64,000 bases of DNA from Saussurea involucrata. Taxonomy: Eukaryota > Streptophyta > Magnoliopsida > Asterales > Asteraceae. The stretch spans positions 234,352,350 to 234,416,349 of the forward strand of contig CM066321.1 in NCBI GenBank assembly GCA_033807775.1, given 5' to 3'. Positions 29,679-40,508 of this stretch are shown here, one piece after another. The position numbers were made by a program, and so were the translations under genes. The notes under the pieces are model-generated. The model was given only the letters and a program-made list of their open reading frames with translations, was not told the origin of the DNA and ran no database searches. Each line of letters starts with the position of its first letter. The stretch's first letter is position 1.

Positions 29679-31821
29679 CTATCCTTGGAAGAGGATACTT
29701 ATTCTTTACCGTCACCTTATTCAATTCTCGATAATCTATACACATTCTCATAGTGCCATCTTTCTTTTTAACAAACAATACCGGAGCTCCCCAAGGCGAA
29801 GAACTCGGCCTAACAAAACCTTTATCCAACAATTCTTGCAGTTGGGACATCATCTCTGACATTTCAGCTGGCGCTAAACGGTAAGGTGCACGAGCTATCG
29901 GTGCTGCTCCAGGAATAAGATCGATACGAAATTCCACTTGCCTTTCAGCTGGTAAACCTGGGAGATCATCCGGGAATACATCCGGAAATTCACCTACCAC
30001 TTTGATATCTTGTACTCGTTTCATTTCTAACTTCGTGTCTATAACATAGGCTAGATAGGACCAACATCCCTTCGACAAACATTTACGCGCCTTCGCTACT
30101 GAAATCAATGGAACATCTCCTTTCTGTTTTTCTCCAAATACAAATACATCGTTTTTATCGGTCATTGGAATTCGAATCAGTTTCTTTGCACACATTATTT
30201 CTGCCTGGTTATTGCTTAACCAGTCCATCCCCACAATAATATCGAATCCACCAATTTCCATTAACAACAAGTCGATTGGAAATTCTGTCCCTTCTATCAA
30301 CATTTTACAATCAAGAAGTCTTTCACTAACCAAAGTTCGACCCCCATTAGCTATTTCGACTACTAAGGCATCTCCTAAAGTAGTGACAGGCATAGCTAAC
30401 TTACGATAGAACAATTTGGAAACAAATGAAAAATTTGCGCCACTATCAAATAACACATGCGCAGGAATAGAGTTTACAAGGAATGTACCCGAAACAACAT
30501 CTTTCGATCCTTTCGCTTCTTCAGCAGTCATTTGGAAAGCACGGACAGCTGGCTTAGGGATAATCAACTGCTTTCCTTGATCTCCTTCCTTTTTCAGCTT
30601 TGGACAATCCCTCTGAAAATGACCTGGTTGTTTACATTCAAAGCACAATGATCCCCGAACAGGACAGTTGTTCATAATATGCCCGCTCTTTCCACATTTG
30701 AAACATATATTTTCACCCGCTCGGCACTGACCAGAATGTTTTCTTTTGCATTTAGGACACTCGTTTGGTTCCTTACGAGAATCGTAACGAATGTTCTTGC
30801 CAAACAACCTCAAATTCTGAGAAGGTTCCGAACGACCTTCCCACTTTCTTTTCTCTCCTACCTGTGCCTTTTCTGCTCTGTCTTTGGCGTACATCTCTTC
30901 TATTACTTTCGCCTCTTCGATTATCTCCCTGAAAGTAGTAGCTTTTGAACTTCGAACCCTCGTCATCATATCCGCAGGTAGACCTTTCAGATAGGCTTTC
31001 ATTTTATCTTTCTCAGTGGGAGCCACATGTCCTATCAGATTCAGCTTTTCCAAGAAGGATTCTGTATACTTTCTCACAGTCATAGTGCCTTTCTTGAGGT
31101 TTCGGAACTCTTCCTCAATTCGGTCCATTTCAGTTTCGTTACAGTACTCCTCCAGAATCTTTGCTTTGAACTGTCCCCAAGTCACTGTATTCAGAACTGC
31201 TTCCGACACAGATGATGACAATACGTTCCACCAATACAATGCGTTGCCGCGTAACATCTGTGACCCAAATCTGACTTTAGATCTTTCATCAGTGCAATCA
31301 CAAGCCCGTAAGGCTTGTTCTATCTCTCTTATCCAGTTCATACAAGCCACTGGATTATCATCTCCCTTGAATTCTGGCGGTTTACAGCTCAGGAATGTTT
31401 TGTAGGAGCAGTTCCTCTCAACTCTTCTTTCCATCTCTGTACCTGGGTTACCAGTGGGGTTTATCACACCAGTGTCGACCCCCGTTCGTCTCGGTTCTGT
31501 ACTCCGGTCATTAAACATTTTCATGAACATTTCCGCTTGTCTTCCCATATTGGCGTTCATCATTTCAGCTTGCCTTTCCATCGATGCATTCATTAATCTG
31601 GTTACGTTCTCCATTAAACGGCCTTCCATACCTGAGTCTGACGGTGTTTGATCAGCAGTACTAGTACCCCCTCGGTGTACTCGATTACGCATTCCTCCCA
31701 AAGAAAGAAAGTCTGGTGGCGTTTCCTGAATTCCGCCCATTCCGGTTTGCCCTTCCCCTGTATCGTCCAACCAATTTCTGTTCATAGGAGAATTAGGAGA
31801 CCTTGGCGGAGTATTTACCAT
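29635..31821 (-). CDS. gag-pol: G1 body 1: Gag-protease-RT N-terminus
   Basis: About 728 residues from ATG 31821 (MVNTPPRSPNSP) to a stop at 29635. The Gag capsid region has KPPEFKGDDNP, LYWWN and the EYC...FRNLKKGTMTVRKYTESF block near residues 155-260. Three Cys/His boxes follow, including CFKCGKSGHIMNNC and CFECKQPGHFQRDC. Protease has VLFDSGANFSFVS (active-site DSG). The start of RT has APYRLAPAEM, FVKKKDG and MCIDYRELNKVT. The frame ends where an extra base shifts RT out of frame (29641-29655). Gag could still be made from this copy. Homologous body 2 is more damaged. Confidence 0.85.
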   Translation of the reverse strand: MVNTPPRSPNSPMNRNWLDDTGEGQTGMGGIQETPPDFLSLGGMRNRVHRGGTSTADQTPSDSGMEGRLMENVTRLMNASMERQAEMMNANMGRQAEMFMKMFNDRSTEPRRTGVDTGVINPTGNPGTEMERRVERNCSYKTFLSCKPPEFKGDDNPVACMNWIREIEQALRACDCTDERSKVRFGSQMLRGNALYWWNVLSSSVSEAVLNTVTWGQFKAKILEEYCNETEMDRIEEEFRNLKKGTMTVRKYTESFLEKLNLIGHVAPTEKDKMKAYLKGLPADMMTRVRSSKATTFREIIEEAKVIEEMYAKDRAEKAQVGEKRKWEGRSEPSQNLRLFGKNIRYDSRKEPNECPKCKRKHSGQCRAGENICFKCGKSGHIMNNCPVRGSLCFECKQPGHFQRDCPKLKKEGDQGKQLIIPKPAVRAFQMTAEEAKGSKDVVSGTFLVNSIPAHVLFDSGANFSFVSKLFYRKLAMPVTTLGDALVVEIANGGRTLVSERLLDCKMLIEGTEFPIDLLLMEIGGFDIIVGMDWLSNNQAEIMCAKKLIRIPMTDKNDVFVFGEKQKGDVPLISVAKARKCLSKGCWSYLAYVIDTKLEMKRVQDIKVVGEFPDVFPDDLPGLPAERQVEFRIDLIPGAAPIARAPYRLAPAEMSEMMSQLQELLDKGFVRPSSSPWGAPVLFVKKKDGTMRMCIDYRELNKVTVKNKYPLPRIDDLFDQLHGAGCFF

Positions 31822-32088
31822 TGCTTTGGTAAGCACGAAAGAAAATCTGTCAGCAATGGTTTATACATAACCAGATAAACAACACGTACTTCACCATTGG
31901 TCATTCACTGAAACAAATTGAAACAAGTATGGTTGCGCAGTATAATATTCATATATGAGAATCTTATGACCGTCAACTCTAAGACTACCCAGTCTTAGTA
32001 CTTCTACCCATATCTCACGTACCATACTTAATTATTCACAGTTTAAGTCTAAGTACCTCTTCAGCATACTTAGTTCGCTTAAACTAAT

Positions 32089-32100
32089 GCTCTGATACCA
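32089..32100 (-). promoter_or_regulatory. G1 body 1 primer-binding site (initiator Met tRNA)
   Basis: TGGTATCAGAGC on the minus strand, three bases from the LTR edge. Confidence 0.95.
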
Positions 32101-32103
32101 TAT

Positions 32104-33922
32104 TGTAACACCCTAAAAATCAGGATTTATTTAAACTTTAATTTAAGACAAGTTTTGATCGTGACTTTCTAAACTTTATACATAAGCGAAGTTTCAATCC
32201 CGAGGATTTATCTTTACACAAAAGAATTCTCGAATAACCTATTAATCTAATCATGTCACTATAATCAGATTAATTAGGTTATCTAAGTGCACTATCCAAA
32301 AGTCTCGGTATTCCAAAAATCTTCTCCGCTAGCCCAAAAGCTCTCGTCCCACATCCCTTACTTTCCCGAACCTGATCCTGGTAAGAAAACATTATTTGAA
32401 ACGATTAGGCTAACTCTCCATAATACATTCAGTTTCAACATAATATTTACCATAATAACATAACCAAGTCCTGACAAACCTGAATTATTCTTTTCTTACC
32501 ACTTAGCAATTTATCCAACCAACTCAGTTCAATCGTTACATCATATTCTTATTCCGTAACTATGATTCCGACATAAAGTCGCTCATTGTTCACTTGTCTA
32601 TTCCGTGACTACAAATCCGACATACATCGCTTGTTGCTCACGTATCTCTACCGTGACTACAAATCCGACATACATCGCTTGTTGCTCACGTATTTCTATT
32701 CCGTGATTGCTCACGTATCTCTTCCGTGATTGCTCACGTATCTCTTCCGTGATTGCTCACGTATCTCTTCCGTGATTGCTCACGTATCTCTTCCGTGATT
32801 GCTCACGTATCTCTTCCGTGATTGCTCACGTATCTCTACCGTGATTGCTCACGTATCTCTTTCGTTCGATAATTCATTTATAACAACATATTATCACAAT
32901 TAGACAGACATTTATGTAAGTAACGAGTAGGGTAAGAATGAACTTACTTGGTAAGAAGTCACACTACTTTTACTTCTTATAAGGATGTATTGACTTCAGA
33001 CTTCAACCCTTCCGAACAACTATAATACCACATATATACGATTATGCTGGTATTAATTATAGCTTGAAATATATTTACATCTCAAATCTCATAACCTTAA
33101 GTTTCTATCGTAGCTTACAATAACAGTGTATCCATATTAAAGCCATCGCAACCCAATTGGATCGCAACCCCAACTTCCTCGCAACCCAATTGGATCGCAA
33201 CCAAAACCTCGCAACCCAAATTGCCTCGCAATCAACTAAACCTCGCAGCCTTCTATTGCGAGCCAAATCTTTCCCTCGCAACCAACTGTTGCGAGCCAAA
33301 TCTTTCCCTCGCAGCCAACGATTGCGATTCGTATGAACACCATAAAAACACCCAGTTCACTGGTTATCTAAAAACCCATATATCTATAAATTTAACCGAT
33401 GAATCTTTATGAAATTTTGCAGATAAGTTCACTACTACTATTAGAACATTACCCCATAAACAAAATTCTCAAATCATCATAACATCCAAATCCATTTCTT
33501 AAACTCTAAAGCACAACTTTACCCAAATGCATAAGAATTTATATAAGAGGTTACCTAGATTTGCTTTCCACCGATTCTTGTTCTTCTTCTTCTTCTTCTT
33601 ATGATCGGAGGTAAACCACCAAGAATCAAGCACACACCCTTTCTCTTTTTCTCCCCTTTTTTTCTCCGTTTTCTTTCTGGGTGAGCCGTATTCACACAAC
33701 CTTTAATAATGAAAGTCAGGACACCCTCCATACTTCACCCCATACTTAGATATGGTGACTCATACTCCATATTTACCAAATAACCCGTACCTTTAACTAA
33801 ATGTCATAAAACACCCTCAATTTAACATTACTATTAAATTATACTCTAGACCAAATATAAAATAACCCTTATGGTTAATATTATATTTTTCAGTAATGCT
33901 ATGGAAAATTCGAGATGTTACA
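32104..33922 (-). repeat. G1 central LTR
   Basis: 1819 bp, serving as 3' LTR of body 2 and 5' LTR of body 1. Minus-strand ends are TGTAACATCTCG and GGGTGTTACA. It contains a 23-bp tandem repeat (7 units) and a CTCGCAACC-rich stretch (33145-33330). It is nearly identical to 38274-40181 apart from repeat number. Confidence 0.9.
32701..32861. repeat. 23-bp tandem repeat in the G1 central LTR, 7 units
   Basis: Exact 23-bp period with core TGATTGCTCACGTATCTC, units starting 32701, 32724 and so on to 32839. It is preceded by two longer related units containing CAAATCCGACATACATCGC. The other LTR has 11 units. Confidence 0.95.
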
Positions 33923-33937
33923 ATACTCCCCAACTTG
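33923..33937 (-). promoter_or_regulatory. G1 body 2 polypurine tract
   Basis: CAAGTTGGGGAGTAT on the minus strand, next to the central LTR. It matches the PPT of L1. Confidence 0.85.
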
Positions 33938-33964
33938 AAAATGATTTCGTCCTCGAAATCACGG

Positions 33965-35008
33965 CTATTCAAACAAATGGGGATATCTATTTCTCAAGTC
34001 TTCCTTTGTTTCTAACGTCACATTAGTACCTCGATGATGTTTCCACTGTACTTTCAACATAGTTACCTCTTTACCACTACGTAGCTTTCTAACTGTTCTT
34101 TCCAAAATCTTTTCTGGTTCTTCCACACAGCGGCTCTTTTCATCCACCCTCACATCAGTGAGTGGAATCACATCATCCTCTTCGGTCAAACACTTCCGAA
34201 GATAACATACATGGAAAGTATTATGAACCCCTTCCAATTCTGGCGGAAGATCCAACTGATATGCTTGTAAGCCAATCCTCTTAGAAATGGTGAAAGGTCC
34301 TAGAAAACGAGGACTCAACTTCCCCCGCTTTCCAAACCGAATCACACCTTTCCATGGGGATACTTTAAGCATCACGCGCTCCCCAACTTGAAAGTCTTTG
34401 GGTCTTCTTTTCGGATCAGCATAGCTTTTCTGTCTATCTTGAGCCGCTTTCATATGCTGCCGAATTTCCTTTACTTTGTCTGCGGTTTGTTGCACAAGTT
34501 CCGGACCAGCGAATTGTTTCTCTCCGGCTTCTAACCAGCACACTGGAGTTCTACATTTCCGACCATATAAAGCTTCGAAAGGTGCTCTTCCAATACTGGA
34601 ATGGTAACTGTTGTTGTAAGCAAATTCTACCAACGGCAAATGTGAATCCCAGTTACCTCCAAAATCTAATACACAACATCTGAGCATATCTTCCACAGTC
34701 TGAATGGTCCGCTCACTCTGTCCATCCGTCTGTGGGTGAAAACCAGTACTCAAATTAACTTTGGTACCCAACTCTTCTTGCAGTGATTGCCAAAACCTCG
34801 AGGTAAACCGACTATCATGATCTGACACTATCGACACCGGTATACCATGTCTTGACACCACTTCGTCAATATACAGTTTCGCCAACTTCTCAACTGGCGA
34901 TGCCTCTTTCATAGCTAGAAAATGAGCACTCTTAGTCAATCTATCCACGATCACCCAAATGGTATCGTTACCTCTTTGTGTCTTTGGTAACTTTGTCACA
35001 AAATCCAT
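33965..35008 (-). pseudogene. pol: G1 body 2: integrase C-terminal two-thirds with chromodomain
   Basis: 348 residues. The catalytic core has MDFVTKLP, IVSDHDSRF and GQSERTIQT. The GPY/F-type module has LSPRFLGPFTI and VHNTFHVCYLRKC. A C-terminal chromodomain-like segment from VEEPEKILERTV to NRYPHLFE follows, which in chromoviruses guides insertion to chromatin. The frame itself is uninterrupted, but it lacks the integrase zinc finger because of the RNase H-integrase deletion. Confidence 0.85.
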
Positions 35009-35848
35009 AGAGATAATGACGCCACAGTTTTAAAGCAAACACAACCGCTGCCAATTCCAAATCATGGGTAGTATAGTTCTTTTCATGTTCCTTCAGTTGT
35101 CTTGACGCATAGGCAATTACCTTGCCTCGTTGCATCAACACACACCCAAACCCATTTTCGATGCGTCACTATAGACTACCAAATCTTCCGTTCCTCTTGG
35201 CAGTGCAAGAATAGGAGCTTCACACAACAACTGTCGTAAGGTTCTGAAAGATGTCTCCTGATTTTCGGTCCAAATAAACTTCACATTCTTACGAGTCAAC
35301 AAAGTCAAAGTAGAAGCAATCTTTGAGAAGTGTTTTATAAACCTTCTGTAATAACCCGCGAGACCCAAGAAACTTCTTATTTCAGACGCGCTTCTCGGAG
35401 TCTTCCAATTCATCATTGCCTCTATCTTTGCTGGATCTACTTTCACGCCTTCCGAAGAAATTACATGACCCATAAATTGTACTTCTTTTAACCAAAATTC
35501 GCATTTAGAGAATTTTGCATACAGCTTCTCCTTTCGTAACACTCCTAAAACTTCATAAAGATGGCGATCATGGTCATTCTCATTCTTTGAATAAACAAGT
35601 ATGTCATCAATGAAAACGATAACAAACTTGTCTAGGAACGATCGACATACTCTGTTCATCAGATCCATGAATATAGCTGGAGCATTAGTCAATCTAAATG
35701 GCATCACAAGAAATTCATAATGCCCATACCTCGTTCTAAAAGCCGTTTTTGGAACATCTTCTTCCCTTACACGAACTTGGTGATACCCCGACCTTAAATC
35801 AATTTTAGAAAAAACATCCCGCTCCATGGAGTTGATCAAACAAATCAT
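35009..35848 (-). pseudogene. pol: G1 body 2: RT and RNase H N-terminal part
   Basis: Same segment as body 1, with FIDDILVYSKN intact. Near 35146 one C of a C run is missing relative to body 1, shifting the frame inside RNase H and giving a stop at 35135. PFGLTNAP reads PFRLTNAP here. The same YLYG-to-integrase deletion follows. Confidence 0.85.
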
Positions 35849-36746
35849 CTATCCTTGGAAGAGGATACTTATTCTTTACCGTCACCTTATTCAATTCTCG
35901 ATAATCTATACACATTCTCATAGTGCCATCTTTCTTTTTAACAAACAATACCGGAGCTCCCCAAGGCGAAGAACTCGGCCTAACAAAACCTTTATCCAAC
36001 AATTCTTGCAGTTGGGACATCATCTCTGACATTTCAGCTGGCGCTAAACGGTAAGGTGCACGAGCTATCGGTGCTGCTCCAGGAATAAGATCGATACGAA
36101 ATTCCACTTGCCTTTCAGCTGGTAAACCTGGGAGATCATCCGGGAATACATCCGGAAATTCACCTACCACTTTGATATCTTGTACTCGTTTCATTTCTAA
36201 CTTCGTGTCTATAACATAGGCTAGATAGGACCAACATCCCTTCGACAAACATTTACGCGCCTTCGCTACTGAAATCAATGGAACATCTCCTTTCTGTTTT
36301 TCTCCAAATACAAATACATCGTTTTTATCGGTCATTGGAATTCGAATCAGTTTCTTTGCACACATTATTTCTGCCTGGTTATTGCTTAACCAGTCCATCC
36401 CCACAATAATATCGAATCCACCAATTTCCATTAACAACAAGTCGATTGGAAATTCTGTCCCTTCTATCAACATTTTACAATCAAGAAGTCTTTCACTAAC
36501 CAAAGTTCGACCCCCATTAGCTATTTCGACTACTAAGGCATCTCCTAAAGTAGTGACAGGCATAGCTAACTTACGATAGAACAATTTGGAAACAAATGAA
36601 AAATTTGCGCCACTATCAAATAACACATGCGCAGGAATAGAGTTTACAAGGAATGTACCCGAAACAACATCTTTCGATCATTTCGCTTCTTCAGCAGTCA
36701 TTTGGAAAGCACGGACAGCTGGCTTAGGGATAATCAACTGCTTTCC
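35805..36746 (-). pseudogene. pol: G1 body 2: protease and RT N-terminus
   Basis: Contains LFDSGANFSFVS and MCIDYRELNKVT. It is separated from Gag by two nonsense codons absent from body 1: TAA at 36749-36747 and TGA at 36680-36678. It ends in the same RT frameshift as body 1 (35811-35825). Confidence 0.85.
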
Positions 36747-37991
36747 TTAATCTCCTTCCTTTCTCAGCTTTGGACAATCCCTCTGAAAATGACCTGGTTG
36801 TTTACATTCAAAGCACAATGATCCCCGAACAGGACATTTGTTCATAATATGCCCGCTCTTTCCACATTTGAAACATATATTTTCACCCGCTCGGCACTGA
36901 TCAGAATGTTTTCTTTTGCATTTAGGACACTCGTTTGGTTCCTTACGAGAATCGTAACGAATGTTCTTGCCAAACAACCTCAAATTCTGAGAAGGTTCCG
37001 AACGACCTTCCCACTTTCTTTTCTCTCCTACCTGTGCCTTTTCAGCTCTGTCTTTGGCATACATCTCTTCTATTACTTTCGCCTCTTCGATTATCTCCCT
37101 GAAAGTAGTAGCTTTTGAACTTCGAACCCTCGTCATCATATCCGCAGGTAGACCTTTCAGATAGGCTTTCATTTTATCTTTCTCAGTGGGAGCCACATGT
37201 CCTATCAGATTCAGCTTTTCCAAGAAGGATTCTGTATACTTTCTCACAGTCATAGTGCCTTTCTTGAGGTTTCGGAACTCTTCCTCAATTCGGTCCATTT
37301 CAGTTTCGTTACAGTACTCCTCCAGAATCTTTGCTTTGAACTGTCCCCAAGTCACTGTATTCAGAACTGCTTCCGACACAGATGATGACAATACGTTCCA
37401 CCAATACAATGCGTTGCCGCGTAACATCTGTGACCCAAATCTGACTTTAGATCTTTCATCAGTGCAATCACAAGCCCGGAATGCTTGTTCTATCTCTCTT
37501 ATCCAGTTCATACAAGCCACTGGATTATCATCTCCCTTGAATTCTGGCGGTTTACAGCTCAGGAATGTTTTGTTGGAGCAGTTCCTCTCAACTCTTCTTT
37601 CCATCTCTGTACCTGGGTTACCAGTGGGGTTTATCACACCAGTGTCGACCCCCGTTCGTCTCGGTTCTGTACTCCGGTCATTAAACATTTTCATGAACAT
37701 TTCCGCTTGTCTTCCCATATTGGCGTTCATCATTTCAGCTTGCCTTTCCATCGATGCATTCATTAATCTGGTTACGTTCTCCATTAAACGGCCTTCCATA
37801 CCTGAGTCTGACGGTGTTTGATCAGCAGTACTAGTACCCCCTCGGTGTACTCGATTACGCATTCCTCCCAAAGAAAGAAAGTCTGGTGGCGTTTCCTGAA
37901 TTCCGCCCATTCCGGTTTGCCCTTCCCCTGTATCGTCCAACCAATTTCTGTTCATAGGAGAATTAGGAGACCTTGGCGGAGTATTTACCAT
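36747..37991 (-). CDS. gag: G1 body 2: Gag, ended by a nonsense codon
   Basis: From ATG 37991 (MVNTPPRSPNSP), about 414 residues through the capsid region and all three Cys/His boxes, ending RKEGD at TAA 36749-36747. Body 1 continues in frame into protease here. Because all of Gag lies before the stop, this copy could encode a near-complete Gag. Confidence 0.8.
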   Translation of the reverse strand: MVNTPPRSPNSPMNRNWLDDTGEGQTGMGGIQETPPDFLSLGGMRNRVHRGGTSTADQTPSDSGMEGRLMENVTRLMNASMERQAEMMNANMGRQAEMFMKMFNDRSTEPRRTGVDTGVINPTGNPGTEMERRVERNCSNKTFLSCKPPEFKGDDNPVACMNWIREIEQAFRACDCTDERSKVRFGSQMLRGNALYWWNVLSSSVSEAVLNTVTWGQFKAKILEEYCNETEMDRIEEEFRNLKKGTMTVRKYTESFLEKLNLIGHVAPTEKDKMKAYLKGLPADMMTRVRSSKATTFREIIEEAKVIEEMYAKDRAEKAQVGEKRKWEGRSEPSQNLRLFGKNIRYDSRKEPNECPKCKRKHSDQCRAGENICFKCGKSGHIMNKCPVRGSLCFECKQPGHFQRDCPKLRKEGD

Positions 37992-38258
37992 TGCTTTGGT
38001 AAGCACGAAAGAAAATCTGTCAGCAATGGTTTATACATTACCAGATAAACAACACGTTCTTCACCATTGGTCATTCACTGAAACAAATTGAAACAAGTAT
38101 GGTTGCGCAGTATAATATTCATACATGAGAATCTTATGACCGTCAACTCTAAGACTACCCAGTCTTAGTACTTCTACCCACATCTCACGTACCATACTTA
38201 ATTCTTCACAGTTTAAGTCTAAGTACCTCTTCAGCATACTTAGTTCGCTTAAACTAAT

Positions 38259-38270
38259 GCTCTGATACCA
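38259..38270 (-). promoter_or_regulatory. G1 body 2 primer-binding site (initiator Met tRNA)
   Basis: TGGTATCAGAGC on the minus strand, three bases from the 5' LTR. Confidence 0.95.
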
Positions 38271-38273
38271 TAT

Positions 38274-40181
38274 TGTAACACCCTAAAAATCAGGATTTAT
38301 TTAAACTTTAATTTAAGACAAGTTTTGATCGTGACTTTCTAAACTTTATACATAAGCGAAGTTTCAATCCCGAGGATTTATCTTTACACAAAAGAATTCT
38401 CGAATAACCCATTAATCTAATCATGTCACTATAATCAGATTAATTAGGTTATCTAAGTGCACTATCCAAAAGTCTCGGTATTCCAAAAATCTTCTCCGCT
38501 AGCCCAAAAGCTCTCGTCCCACATCCCTTACTTTCCCGAACCTGATCCTGGTAAGAAAACATTATTTGAAACGATTAGGCTAACTCTCCATAATACATTC
38601 AGTTTCAACATAATATTTACCATAATAACATAACCAAGTCCTGACAAACCTGAATTATTCTTTTCTTACCACTTAGCAATTTATCCAACCAACTCAGTTC
38701 AATCGTTACATCATATTCTTATTCCGTAACTATGATTCCGACATAAAGTCGCTCATTGTTCACTTGTCTATTCCGTGACTACAAATCCGACATACATCGC
38801 TTGTTGCTCACGTATCTCTACCGTGACTACAAATCCGACATACATCGCTTGTTGCTCACGTATTTCTATTCCGTGATTGCTCACGTATCTCTTCTGTGAT
38901 TGCTCACGTATCTCTTCCGTGATTGCTCACGTATCTCTTCCGTGATTGCTCACGTATCTCTTCCGTGATTGCTCACGTATCTCTTCCGTGATTGCTCACG
39001 TATCTCTTCCGTGATTGCTCACGTATCTCTTCCCTGATTGCTCACGTATCTCTTCCGTGATTGCTCACGTATCTCTTCCGTGATTGCTCACGTATCTCTA
39101 CCGTGATTGCTCACGTATCTCTTTCGTTCGATAATTCATTTATAACAACATATTATCACAATTAGACAGACATTTATGTAAGTAACGAGTAGGGTAAGAA
39201 TGAACTTACTTGGTAAGAAGTCACACTACTTTTACTTCTTATAAGGATGTATTGACTTCAGACTTCAACCCTTCCGAACAACTGTAATACCACATATATA
39301 CGATTATGCTGGTATTAATTATAGCTTGAAATATATTTACATCTCGAATCTCATAACCTTAAGTTTCTATCGTAGCTTACAATAACAGTGTATCCATATT
39401 AAATCCATCGCAACCCAATTGGATCGCAACCCCAACTTCCTCGCAACCCAATTGGATCGCAACCAAAACCTCGCAACCCAAATTGCCTCGCAATCAACTA
39501 AACCTCACAGCCTTCTATTGCGAGCCAAATCTTTCCCTCGCAACCAACTGTTGCGAGCCAAATCTTTCCCTCGCAGCCAACGATTGCGATTCGTATGAAC
39601 ACCATAAAAATACCCAGTTCACTGGTTATCTAAAAACCCATATATCTATAAATTTAACCGATGAATCTTTATGAAATTTTGCAGATAAGTTCACGACTAC
39701 TATTAGAACATTACCCCATAAACAAAATTCTCAAATCATCATAACATCCAAATCCATTTCTTAAACTCTAAAGCACAACTTTACCCAAATGCATAAGAAT
39801 TTATATAAGAGGTTACCTAGATTTGCTTTCCACCGATTCTTGTTCTTCTTCTTCTTCTTATGATCGGAGGTAAACCACCATGAATCAAGCACACACCCTT
39901 TCTCTTTTTCTCCCCTTTTTTTCTTCGTTTTCTTTCTGGGTGAGCCGTATTCACACAACCTTTAATAATGAAAGTCAGGACACCCTCCATACTTCACCCC
40001 ATACTTAGATATGGTGACTCATACTCCATATTTACCAAATAACCCGTACCTTTAACTAAATGTCATAAAACACCCTCAATTTAACATTTCTATTAAATTA
40101 TACTCTAGACCAAATATAAAATAACCCTTATGGTTAATATTATATTTTTCAGTAATGCTATGGAAAATTCGAGATGTTACA
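38274..40181 (-). repeat. G1 5' LTR
   Basis: 1908 bp with the same ends as the central LTR. The extra length is mostly four more 23-bp repeat units (38871-39123, 11 units). A CTT microsatellite near 39845 is shorter than its partner near 33585. Confidence 0.9.
38871..39123. repeat. 23-bp tandem repeat in the G1 5' LTR, 11 units
   Basis: Same unit as at 32701, with a few single-base variants (CTGTGATT near 38894 and CCCTGATT near 39030). Confidence 0.95.
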
Positions 40182-40508
40182 GTATTCACACACGACAAAC
40201 ACTTGTTTTCACATTTAAACACCTGTACTTTATATTTCGAAGTATTTCCTTCATTTGTATTGTAATCATCGTACGACCGACGCCAGTACCAAGGACGTCG
40301 CCCCTGATTGGCGACCATAGTGCAGCGACGACATCCCTTGTCGTCCGCAGGTTTTTTCCTCGATCGAGGTTTTTCCTGCGTCATCAAATCCCTTGTCTCA
40401 TTTACATTTTCGTCTTTGTTGCATGTCTCGTCGAAAGATCCTTTCTTTAGTTGATTAAGTCCACATCGACCTTAAGTTGTCCCTTTGGTGCGATTTTTGG
40501 CATTAACA
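40182..40508 (+). repeat. T4 3' LTR, right part
   Basis: Resumes GTATTCACACACGAC and ends TTTTTGGCATTAACA. U5 inverted repeats are present (GCGACGACATCCC...GTCGTCCGC and CCTCGATCGAGG). T3 gag follows directly. Confidence 0.85.

Larger units (their letters stand above)
28462..40181 (-). mobile_element. G1: Tekay/Del-type chromovirus in tandem LTR-body-LTR-body form
   Basis: On the minus strand: LTR (40181-38274), PBS, body 2 (gag to integrase-chromodomain, 38273-33923), LTR (33922-32104), PBS, body 1 (32103-28482), truncated within integrase. Body 1 is missing the rest of integrase and the expected third LTR. Both bodies share a one-base insertion in RT and the same RNase H-integrase deletion. 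The right end abuts T4 LTR sequence GTATTCACAC. The target duplication at the other side was deleted. C-terminal chromodomain, GPY/F-type integrase end and TGTAACA LTR ends place it with the chromoviruses. Confidence 0.85.
22438..40508 (+). mobile_element. T4: Tat-like element inside the gag of T3, 5'-truncated, hosting G1
   Basis: T4 consists of the last 199 bp of its 5' LTR, a PBS, gag, a short protease remnant, a spacer with hairpin, the accessory gene (minus), a PPT and the 3' LTR (27882-28461 and 40182-40508, split by G1). The 5' LTR fragment matches the 3' LTR of T4 far better than the T3 LTR, which pairs them. After 40508 the T3 gag resumes. The left junction is a deletion that removed most of the 5' LTR and part of T3 gag, so no target duplication remains. 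RT to integrase is absent. Confidence 0.75.

Noticed and set aside
32701..32861. Regular 23-bp repeats resembling a CRISPR array
   Set aside because: Units are directly contiguous with no unique spacers, lie in a plant LTR and vary in number between LTRs. It is an ordinary tandem repeat.
37186..37821. A 211-residue plus-strand frame (and similar frames at 31016-31405 and 30679-30948)
   Set aside because: It is antisense to well-supported Gag of G1 and occurs because of that codon pattern. It is split in the other body, and there is no domain or start context.
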